Shown: piece by piece, positions 38,001 to 50,000 of the stretch
How the letters are laid out: every line of letters begins with the position of its first letter
How positions within the stretch are numbered: the first letter of the stretch is position 1
NCBI GenBank assembly: GCA_963281255.1
Contig: OY725506.1
Coordinates: forward strand, 1,283,001 to 1,347,000
DNA length: 64,000 nt
Direction of reading: 5' to 3'
Source of the DNA: Aphrocallistes beatrix
Lineage: Eukaryota > Porifera > Hexactinellida > Sceptrulophora > Aphrocallistidae
Translations under genes and position numbers: made by a program
The notes under the pieces: model-generated
What the model saw: the letters and a program-made list of their open reading frames with translations, nothing else
Told to the model about the DNA's origin: nothing
Databases searched by the model: none

Positions 38001-41000
38001 GATTGTATTCGTTCCATTTGCAGTGTATCTGCGTCGATTAGCGCTACAAAGGCTGCGTGCATTGTCCATTGCTGAGCGTGATAATTTTGGTGAGGATCAA
38101 GAAGAAGTTCTCATTCCTGCTAATGCCAATACTATAGCTATAGCTGAAATCAGGCTAGTAGTCAGGTATTCCTGGTTATATATTGCTTTCTTAGTTGTAT
38201 TTTTGGCAAAGACAATTTTTGAGTGCAATTTTCCCAGTTTTGCACTTCGCTACATTGAGGTGAGTGATGCAGAAATTGTAAACATTTTAACGATAGCGAT
38301 TTCAGCTATTGACATTTTTCTCTCAGGTCTACTCGCATTGATGCTTTTAGGCTTTATCACTTTGTTTGGGTATTCAGCTGCTAGAGATATAGCTGTAAGA
38401 CGTAATGAAAGCGAACATACATCGAGGAAAAATGTAGCATACTACTGTAAAAAGCTCTTGACTATAGGTGGAATCATTTTCTTGTTTTCTCTTTGTTGCA
38501 CAGGAATGATCGGCTATCTACATTTCGTTGCAAATGACTATTTTCAGATAACGTTAATGCCAGGGGATTTTATCGAACTTAACAACGGTAATACTTCGTA
38601 TTCGTCTTTTTCTGAAACGTGTGATACTCTCAAATATTCAAGGACCCCGCCCTATGTTCTGACACCATTCGATAAGATGAAATTAATTTATCCTTACAAG
38701 AATATTTCTGATGATAGTTATTATTGCCCGAATTCACAAGACCTTGGTTTCTACGAACATTCTCAACAGCTTCCTGAATACAGAGAACAAATACATATAT
38801 TCAGCTCTACGAGATTCCCTGTCATGTGGTTCCCAGCTGGCACAACGCTTTCCAATTTCACACATTATCCACTTAACCAGAACTCAGTAGAAGATTGGTC
38901 ATTAAATTTCTCAGTTATACCCTACCCCTACCCATGCTATAAAGACTATATTAGGAATGACCCCAACAGAGGATTAGGAGTTATTTGCTCTAACTATGAC
39001 CATCTGAAGGAAAATCCATTCAATCTCACCTGTGATACCCAAAACAGAACTGACAGCTGCTCTCTAAAACAAGATTCTATCATTTTTAATCAAACTAATA
39101 AAACAGACTTTCAATATAGTTTTACAGTTTCTAGACCTAATCACACAGGAAATGGTACCAATTTGTTTAATGAAACAGTGAATAATAGCAAAGATCTAAA
39201 AGAAATATTGTTCATATCACTACAATATCATCTAAACATGGATATTGGAGACTTTGATAAGAATCGATGTAGTTTCTTTGTTGTATGTCACAACGACATG
39301 TGGAAGGCATCACTCATACTTGTGGGCATATTTGTGTTTATTCTCTGCTATCTGTGTTTGAGCGTATTCATCCTCTCGAAACTACTATCTCCATTCTTTG
39401 TCTAATTTGATGTTTTACATGTATGTATTATCACAAGTACTAGATATTATGTGAAATTGTGAATGTAATTGTATTCCTTTCTATCTCCTATTAACTTTAT
39501 CTTTTTATGAGTCATTTATTAAATGTGATAGTATTCGGGACTCTCAACCAGGGATGAGGAGAGTCACACGTCTGTTTTCTCGTTCAAGGGACGCAAATGG
39601 GAGATATTAGCAAGCCCTAAGACTCGATTATCATGCAATTGCTATTATTAATTCAATGTTTGTTAGCAGGAAAATCTTAAACTTTGCAATTGTATAGTGT
39701 CAGTTTATAAGGGAAGCCAAAGCGAACGTGGCGAGTGACCAACAAGGTCTCTTCAGAAAAAAATTCGAATGATTTATATAATAAAATATTTAAATAATAA
39801 ATATCTGATATGGATATAACATTAAATACCGAAATAACTAAATTTTTAAAAAAATGCTGTCTTTTGAAAGGCCAGATTGTCTCTATTGGAAAATGTTTTT
39901 TTTTAGGTGGAATCTATGAAATTCGCCTTGTTGATAAGACTGGATTCGGTTAACTGGTTAACCGACTAACCGCGGTCAATCTCAGTTAACGGTTAGAAAA
40001 TCTTAGATTTTCTTTTCGTTTTTTTCGCTCTGGAGGATACCAAAATAACTGAGTCCTAAAATCGGTTAACCAACCTGCAGGTCTGTTAAAACTGACCTTT
40101 TAGAAATGCGGTTTATAGATATAACTTAATTATGCATTGATCATAGCAGTGGCTCTCAATCTTTAAAATCCCTCCACCTGTATATCACCTTAAATTTGAC
40201 ATTAAAAAAATATTTATAAAGATGCCTTTCTTCGAGTCTAGCTATGAATAATATTATACTATCGTCAGAGAGTTTAAAAAGTAGATTGCTACCTATTTAT
40301 TCTAACTTTCACGAGGTTACAAGTATCAATTACGCATAATATTTGAGCTTAGCACTAAGAGATACAAAGGATAAAGTAATTATTAGAATCTGGGAAATCC
40401 AGCCCTAGTATACATAGCTAAGAAATATGCATTAATGTTCTAATTTCCAATTTTCTTTGTTGTGGCAGCAAAACGAGCTCCGAAGCGTTTTTATTCAGAT
40501 TATCTGAAATTTGGGTTGTTCCATGCTCGTTAGCTATCCAATAGTATATAATATTGCCCTGAAGTTACTCATGCCATTTCGATCAATCTGAAACTGCGTT
40601 TTCTAGCATGCTAGTAATTGAGGCTAAGAATAGAAACTTGAGTTTGAAGCGATCTACGCTGCTGCTTGTCAGCAACACAGGCCAGAATTGAAATGCTCGT
40701 CAATCAGAAACAGCATAGTAAAATTACTATTCTCAGGGAGTGGGTCGCGAAGATTTCGAACATTAGAAAATGGGTCAAACAGTTCGAAAACCCCTGCTCT
40801 GTAATGTCTGCCATCAGAATGAAAATTGTGTACCATGAATGGGGTCAAAGATGATCGAATTTATCATGAAGAACTTAATATTGTATTAGTACCTATATAA
40901 ACATGGTATCTAAGTACATAAATCCGTTAAATTATCATACCATTACGCAACAGGCTATTTTAAGTTTCGCTGCAGCTATTAGAAGGATCTTAATTGCTTA

Positions 41001-44000
41001 TAACAGCAAACCTTTCCTCTCACAATAATTCCAGATTTCCAGCTCTCAGCTATCAAACATGCAAAAAGAGAGTTCGATTTGGGAAATCATTGTTGCTGGG
41101 GTGTATCCTGCAGACGAGGTAGAGTACTTTTACATCATAGGAATTTTTATCTTTGTTATGTCAATATTATTGTCCTTACTCATGCTACCGTTCCTGATTT
41201 ATTTTTTGGAGAAATTTTATAAGCTATCTAAGGAAATACCATTAGGCCCGGGAGGAAGGCTAAACAGAGAAAGGCAATATGAATTAGACACGTTTAGAAT
41301 CATCATGATCTTTTTAATTACGGATATGGTTGTCCGTCTATTATCCATCATCCTGTCATCTCATGGCATATACTTTCTCTCCACTATGTATGAATACAGG
41401 GATTACTTGTACCAGTTTGATGCTCTTTCTAATAGCACAACGTTAAAGGTTTACGTTCCTCTATTAATACGAAGTTCAAGGTTTACGTTATTCCGTTCTC
41501 ACACTATATTTTGTATTTAATATACGCTTTGTACCAAGCGACACAGGAAAGTACGATCCTCTGGGTTTTCCTTTTCCTAGCCAATTACATCTGTAAACTG
41601 AAACCGAAACCATTCTACTATTCTCTAGACATTCGCAATCATTTTGCTGATTCGCGTTACTCTTACTTTGGGATTTAATTTTAATCTTTGGGATGTGATT
41701 ATAAACGAAGTTCAAAATAAGGATTTGCACATTGTCGGACTGGCGGCGTATCCTTTACCTACTTTTGATAACACTATGATAACACTATCAGCTATTGACA
41801 TTGTTCTCTCGTGTCTACCTGCATTGATGCTTTTAGCCTTTATTTTTCTTGGGTATTCAGCTGCTAGAGATATAGCTGTAAGACGTAATGAAAGTGAAGA
41901 TACATCGAGGAAAAATGTAGCATACTACTGTAAAAAGCTCTTGACTATAGGTGGAATCATTTTCTTGTTTTCTTTTTGTTGCACAGGAATGATCGGCTAT
42001 CTGCATTTCGTTGCAAATGACTATTTTCAGATAACGTTAATGCCAGGGGATTTTATTGAACTTAACAACGGTAATACTTCGTATTCGTCTTTTTCTGAAA
42101 CGTGTGATACTCTCAAATATTCAAGGACCCCGCCCTATGTTCTGACACCATTCGATAAGATGAAATTAATTTACGAAAATCATTCTCATTACGAATATTG
42201 TCCGAATTCACAAGACCTTGGTTTCTACAAACATTCTCAACAGCTTCCTGAATACAGAGAACAAATACATATATTCAGCTCTACGAGATTCCCTGTCATG
42301 TGGTTCCTAGCTGGCAACAACGCTTTCCAATTTCACACATTATCCACTTGCCCAGAACTCAGGAGAAGATTGGTCATTAAATTTCTCAGTTATACCCTAC
42401 CCCTACCCATGCTATAAAGACTATATTAGGAATGACCCCAACAGAGGATTAGGAGTTATTTGCTCTAACTATGACCATCTGAAGGAAAATCCATTCAATC
42501 TCACCTGTGATACCCAAAACAGAACTGACAGCTGCTCTCTAGAACAAGATTCTATCATTTTTAATCAAACTAATGAAACAGAGTTTCAGTATAGTTTTAC
42601 AGTTTCTAGACTTAATCACACAGGAAATGGTACCAATTTGTTTAATGAAATAGTGAATAATAGCAAAGATCTAAAAGAAATATTGTTCATATCACTACAA
42701 TATCATCTAAACATGGATATTAGAGACTTTGACAGGAATCAATGTAGTTTCTTTGTTGTATGTCACAACGACATGTGGAAGGCATCACTCATACTTGTGG
42801 GCATATTTATGTTTATTCTCTGCTATCTGTGTTTGGGTGTGTTCATCCTCTCGAAACTACTATCTCCATGCTTTATCTAATTTGATATTTTACATGTACG
42901 TATTATTATCACAAGCACTAAATATTATGTGAATGTCATTGTATTCCTTTCTATCCCCTGTTAACTTTATCTTTTTATGAGGAGTCATTTATTTAATGTA
43001 CGTAATAGTATTCGAGACTCTCAACCAGGGATGAGGAGAGTCACACTTCTGTTTTCTCGTTCAAGGGACGCAACGGGAGATATTAGCAAGCCCTAAGACT
43101 CAATTATCCAAATTGGTTATTGCTATTCTTAATTCAATATTTGTAAGAAACTCTTTAAACTTTGCAATTGTAGGGTATTAGTTTACAAGCGAGGTCAAAG
43201 CGAACGTGGCGAGTGACAAACAGGGTCTCTCCAGAAAAAAAATTCGAATGATTTATAAAATAAACTGTTCAAATAATAAATTTCTGAAGTGGATGTGACA
43301 TTCAATACCGAAATAGCTAAATTAAAAAACATGTCTTTTTCTTTCTTTTTTAAGGCCAGATTTTCCCTATTGGAAAAGATCTTTAGGGTGGAATTTATGA
43401 AATTCGCCTTTTTGATAAGCCAGGTCAAGGCAGGATTCGGTTAACTGGTTAACCGGCTAACCGTGGTCAATCTCGGTAACGGTTAAGAAAATCTTAGATC
43501 GGTTAGACGATCTGCTTTCTTTTCGTTTTTCGCCCTGGAGGATACCAAAATAACCGATCCCTAAAATTGATTAACCAACTCCTGCAGGTCTGTTAAAATG
43601 ACCTTTTAGAAATGCGGTTTATAGCTATAATAACTTAATTATGCATTGATCATAGCAGTGGCTCTCGATCTTTAAAATCCCTCTAGCTGTATATCACCTT
43701 AAATTTCACTTTTTTTGCATGTTTGATAGCTGAGAGCTGGAAATCTGGAATTATTGTGAGAGGAAAGTTCAGCTGTTATAAGCAATTAAGATCCTACAGC
43801 GAAGTTTAGATGCTGTTGCTGTGCAATGGTATGATAATTAATCAAAAATTTGTTAGCGGATTTATACACTTGGAGACCATGTCTATATAAAGTAGTAATA
43901 CAATATAATGCTTTATTCGGCATGGTTGACGATTTAAGTTCTTCATGAAGAAATTCGATCATCTCTGACCGCATTCATGGTACAAAATTTTCATTCTGAT

Positions 44001-47000
44001 GGCAGACCTTATAGAGCAGTGGTTTCAACCTGTTTGACCCATTTTATAATATTCGAAATCTTCGCGACCCACTCCCTGAGAATAGTAATTTTACTACGTT
44101 GTTTCTGATTGACGAGCATTTCAATTCTGGACTGAGTTGCTGATAAGCAGCAGCGTAGATCTGCTTCAAACTTTTTCTAGCCTTGTTTCTAGCCTTAGTC
44201 TCAATTACTAGCATGCTAGAAAACGCAGTTTCAGACAAATAAGTTGATGGAAATGGTATGAGTAACTTCAGGGCAATATTACATACTATTGGATAGCTAA
44301 CGAGCATTGAACAACCCAAATTTCAGTATTCATCTGAACAAGCACGCTTCGGAGCTCGTTTTGCTGCCACAACCAGGGCTGGGGTTGATTAACCGATTTT
44401 AGGGCTCGGTTATTTTGGTTCCCTCTAGGGCGGTTAACCGGTTAACCGATGTCAATATTAATTGGTTGAAAGATGGATTTTTAGACTAATATTTAACCTG
44501 CTAGTGATTAATTTGATAATTTTCAGTTGTCTCGAAATACTATACTATATAATTAAAAATAGAAATTATAATGCATTATTAATTTTTTAAGTAATATTCA
44601 TGAATCTCTGCCGAAAAACAATGAAATTTATGTGAATATTTCAAAAATAAAGCAGATCGGCTAGCCGATCTAAGATTTTCTTCACCGTTAGCCGAGATCA
44701 ACGGCGGTTAGCCGGTTAACCGAATCCAGCCTTGCCACAACAAAGAAAATTGGAAATTAGAACATTAATACATATTTCTTAGCTATGTTTACTAGGGCTG
44801 AGTTTCCCAGATTCTAATAATTACTAGTATATCCTTTGTATCTCTTAGTGCTAAGCTCAAATATTATGCGTAATTGATACTTGTAACCTCGTGAAAGTTG
44901 GAATAAATAGGTAGCAATCTACTGTCTAAGCTCTCAGACGATAGTAAATATTATTCATAACTCTCGATTTAAAGAAAGACATCTAAAGTATTAAAAAAAT
45001 GATTTCGATTTGGGAAATCATTGTTGCTGGGGTGTATCCTGCAGGCGAGGTAGGCTACATCATTGGAATTTTTATCTTAGTTATGTCAATAATATTGTCC
45101 TTACTCATCCTACCATTCCTGATTTATTTTTTGGATAAATTTTATAAGCTATCTAAGAAAATACCATTATGCTCGAGAGGAAGCCGAAGCAAAGAAAAGC
45201 GATATGAATTCGACACATATAGAATCATCATAGCCTTTTTAATTACGGATGTGGTTGTCCGTCTATTATCCATCACCCTGTCATCTCATGGCATATACTT
45301 TCTCTCCACTATGTATGAATACAGGGATTACTTGTACCAGTTTGATGCCCTTTCTAATAGCACAACGTTAAAGGTTTACGTCATTCCGTTCTCACACTAT
45401 ATTTTGTATTTAATATACGCTTTGTACCAAGCGACACAGGAAAGTACGATTCTCTGGGTTTTCCTTTTCCTAGCCAACTACATCTGTAATCTGATCGACA
45501 AACCCTTTCACTTTAAGACATTCGCAATCATTTTGCTGATTCGCATTACTCTTACTTTCGGGTTTAATTTTAATCTTTGGGATGTGATTATGAACGAAGT
45601 TCAAAATAATGGTTTACACATGGTTGGATTGGCGGCGTATCCTTTAAATACTTTTGAAAATTCATATAAAAGCATCTGGTTGCTATACAGTTTGATTGTA
45701 TTCGTTCCATTTTCAGTGTATCTGCGCCGATTAACTTCACAAAAGCTGCGTTCATTGTCTATTGCTCAAGATAATATTGCTCGTGGGGACCAAGAAGATG
45801 AAGTTCTCATTCGTGATAGGAGCAATGTCATTAGTATAGCTGAAATCAAGCTAGTAGTCAGGTATTCTCGGATATATATCGTTTTTTTGGTTGTAATATT
45901 GGCAAAGACAATTTTTGAGTGCTATTTTCCCAGTTTTGCACTTCGCTATACTGGGGTGAGTGATGCGGAAACTGGAAACATTTTAAAGATAACGCTATCA
46001 GCTATTGACATTGTTCTCTCGTGTCTACCTGCATTGATGCTTTTAGCCTTTATTTTTCTTGGGTATTCAGCTGCTAGAGATATAGCTGTAAGACGTAATG
46101 AAAGTGAAGATACATCGAGGAAAAATGTAGCATACTACTGTAAAAAGCTCTTGACTATAGGTGGAATCATTTTCTTGTTTTCTTTTTGTTGCACAGGAAT
46201 GATCGGCTATCTGCATTTCGTTGCAAATGACTATTTTCAGATAACGTTAATGCCAGGGGATTTTATTGAACTTAACAACGGTAATACTTCGTATTCGTCT
46301 TTTTCTGAAACGTGTGATACTCTCAAATATTCAAGGACCCCGCCCTATGTTCTGACACCATTCGATAAGATGAAATTAATTTACGAAAATCATTCTCATT
46401 ACGAATATTGTCCGAATTCACAAGACCTTGGTTTCTACAAACATTCTCAACAGCTTCCTGAATACAGAGAACAAATACATATATTCAGCTCTACGAGATT
46501 CCCTGTCATGTGGTTCCCAGCTGGCACAACGCTTTCCAATTTCACAAGTTATCCACTTGCTCAGAACTCAGGAGAAGATTGGCCATTAAATTTCTCATTT
46601 ATACCTTACCCCTACCCATGCTATAAAGACTATATTAGGAATGACCCCAACAGAGGATTAGGAGTTATTTGCTCTAACTATGACCGTCTGAAGGAAAATC
46701 CATTCAATCTCACCTGTGATACCCAAAACAGAACTGACAGCTGCTCTCTAGAACAAGATTCTATCATTTTTAATCAAACTAATGAAACAGAGTTTCAGTA
46801 TAGTTTTACAGTTTCTAGACCTAATCACACAGGAAATGGTACCAATTTGTTTAATGAAATAGTGAATAATAGCAAAGATCTAAAAGAAATATTGTTCATA
46901 TCACTACAATATCATCTAAACATGGATATTAGAGACTTTGATAAGAACCAATGTAGTTTCTTTGTTGTATGTCACAACGACATGTAGAAGGCATCACTCA

Positions 47001-50000
47001 TACTTGTGGGCATATTTGTGTTTATTCTCTGCTATCTGTGTTTGAGTGTGTTCATCCTCTCGAAACTACTATCTCCATGCTTTGTCTAATTTGATATTTT
47101 GTATATACGTATTATCACAAGTACTAGATATTATGTGAATGTAATTGTATTCCTTTCTATCTCCTGGTTAATTTACCTTCGAGTCATTTATTTGATGTAA
47201 TAGTATTCGGGACTCTCAACCAGGGATGAGGAGAGTCACACGTCTGTTTTCTCGTTCAAGGGACGCAGTGGGAGATATTAGCAAGCCCTAAGACTCGACT
47301 ATCATGTTATTGCTATTATTAATTCAATATTTGTTAGCAAGAAAACCTTTAAACTTTGCAATTGTAGAGTATTAGTCTACAAGCGAGGTCAAAGTGGACT
47401 GGCGAATGACAAACAGGGTCTCTCCAGACAAAAATTCGAAATTGATTTATACAATAAACTGTTCAAATAATAAATATCTGAAGTGGATGTGACAAATTAA
47501 AAAACTTTTTCTTTCTTTTTTAAGGCCATATTTCCCTTTGGAATATAGTTCTTTTGGTTGGAATTTATGAAATTCGACTTTTTGATAAGCCAAGTCAAGG
47601 CTGGATTCAGTTAACTGGTTAACCCGAAAACCGTGGTTAATCTCGATTAACGGTTAAGAAAATCTTAGATCGATTAACCGATCTGCCTTCTTTTCGTTTT
47701 TTTCGCCCTGGAGGATACCAAAATAACCGAGTCCTAAAATCGATTAACCAACCCCTGCAGGTCTGTTAAAATGACCTTTTAGAAAGGCGGTTTATAGATA
47801 TAATAACTTAATTATGCATTGATCATAGCAGTGGCTCTCAATCTTCCCTCTACCTACTGTATGTACACCTTAAATTTGAGTTTTTTTGCATGTTTGATAG
47901 CTATCTGGAAATCTGGAATTATTGTGAGAGGAAAGTTCAGCTGTTATAAGCAATTAAGATCCTGCTAATAGCTACAGCGAAGCTTAAATAACCTGTTGCG
48001 CAATGGTATGATCATTAATCAAAAATGTGTTAACCGATTTATGTACTTGGATACCATGTTTATTGAAGGTAGTAATACAATATTAAATTCTATTCGGCGT
48101 GGTTGACGATTGTTCTTCATGATGACATTCGATCATCTTTGACCGCATACATGGTGCAATATTTTCATCTGATTGCAGACATTATAGAGCAGGGGTTTTC
48201 AACCTGTTTGACCCATTTTCTATTATTCGAAATTTTCCCACTCCTGAGAATAGTAATTTCGACCCACTCCCTGAGAATAGTAATTTTACTGCGCTGTTTC
48301 TGATTGACGAGCATTTCAATTATGGGCTGTGTTGCTGATAAGCAGCAGCGTAGATCTGCTTCAAACTCAAGTTTCTAGCCTTAGTCTCAATTACTAGCAT
48401 GCTAGAAAACGCAGTTTCAGATTAATACGTTGATGGAAATGGCATTCTTCAGGGCAACATAGGTGCCCAACTAGCTGTTTCGGGATGGGGACGTATGTTT
48501 TCCCATCCCGAATTTTAGAGAAAAGACTGTTCTAATCAATTGCGGCCCAGGATTAACTTGTTTGTTTGGGAGGCCCGAAGAGATTGAGCCTGGCCGTTGA
48601 TCGGGTGATGAAGGTGTCCACTGTCTTTTGTATATTGATGGTCTTGCTCATTGACTTGTGTATTTGCAAAGTCGCACAGTGGTTCAGTCTCGCCTCAGTC
48701 ATGGTAGTACGAATATACGTCTTAATCCGCTTGAGAGCGGAAAATGAACGTTCTGGACTACAAGTAGTCGCCGGAGACACGAAATAGATGAGAAGCATTG
48801 TGTGGGCATCCTTCGTAATGACAGCTAGCGCATCATTGGAGTCATAGACAACAGCGAGACTTTCGACTGACAGCTTGGCCATGTCCATCTTTTATACAAA
48901 ATCTGATAATTGATATATCATACACAAAAGTCCTAGGGAAATACATAAATAAACAGGTTCATGAGACCCTCCCATCTAAAATTGGTATGTACCATACGTT
49001 CGATTAAGAATCAAAATCATTTGAATCCCCATCCCGACAATTTGGAAAGTTGGGCGCCTATGGGCAATATTATATACTATTGGATAACTAACGAGCATGG
49101 AACAACCCAAATTTCAGATAATCATCTGAATAAAAACGCTTCGGAGCTCGTTTTGATATTCGAAATCTACTACACCCCTGAAAACCCCCTGTCAACCGTT
49201 GAAAGCAAGTTTCTAGCATATTTTTGAGATTTGTTTACTTTATGTATCTATTGTAAACAAAAGTAAACAAATAATTTATCATATGGATCTGAAAATATGA
49301 TATTCGAAATCTACACCCCTGAAAACCCCAAGTCACCCGTTGGAAGCTAGTCTCTAGCATTATTTTCAAAATTCATCAAATGGTGTGAAAATATGTATAT
49401 AAAGGTGTGAAAATATGCATACAGTCAGGGTCGCTTATTGTGAACCACCAGGGGACAAAAAAAAACTGTTCATAATAGAGAGACTTCATATTAAGCGAAC
49501 TTGATTCAATACAAATCATATCTAAAAAATGAAATTGGGACCAAGAGGTTTGTTCATAATAAACGAATGTTAATGTTGCAGTGTAAATGCGAAACTGGTG
49601 TATTCGCGAATACACCGGTCGATTCGCGAATACACTGAACATAGTTGGTGGATTCGCGAATACACCGGTGCAAATGCGAAACCGTTTTATCTTAAATCTT
49701 AAGGTTGATTTAAATTTCTCATAAGAACAACTAGATTACAACAAAACTTTCAATCAAGATCAATAAATGTAAAACCTTATTCTAAATCGTTTTCATGTAA
49801 TCTTCAAGCATGATAAATTATTCTTACATTACATACATCACTCCTCATGCTATGCTATATTATTTGCTTTTTGGTATGTTTTAAGTTTTAGAAACTTTAC
49901 TTTCTCACGCCAAAAATGTAGTTGTATAGTAGCTTTGAAAACATGTTGTTTGCATCATCTTACTGTCAATTTTTTAGTTATGAAACAGCTGAGTATTACT

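Noticed and set aside
40666..40854. 62-codon open frame before array copy 2
   Set aside because: Lies in the inverted transposase relic; neighbouring frames of the same relic are full of stops.
49158..49375. CRISPR-like array
   Set aside because: Only two imperfect copies of about 75 bp in a eukaryotic transposon-rich region; not a CRISPR.
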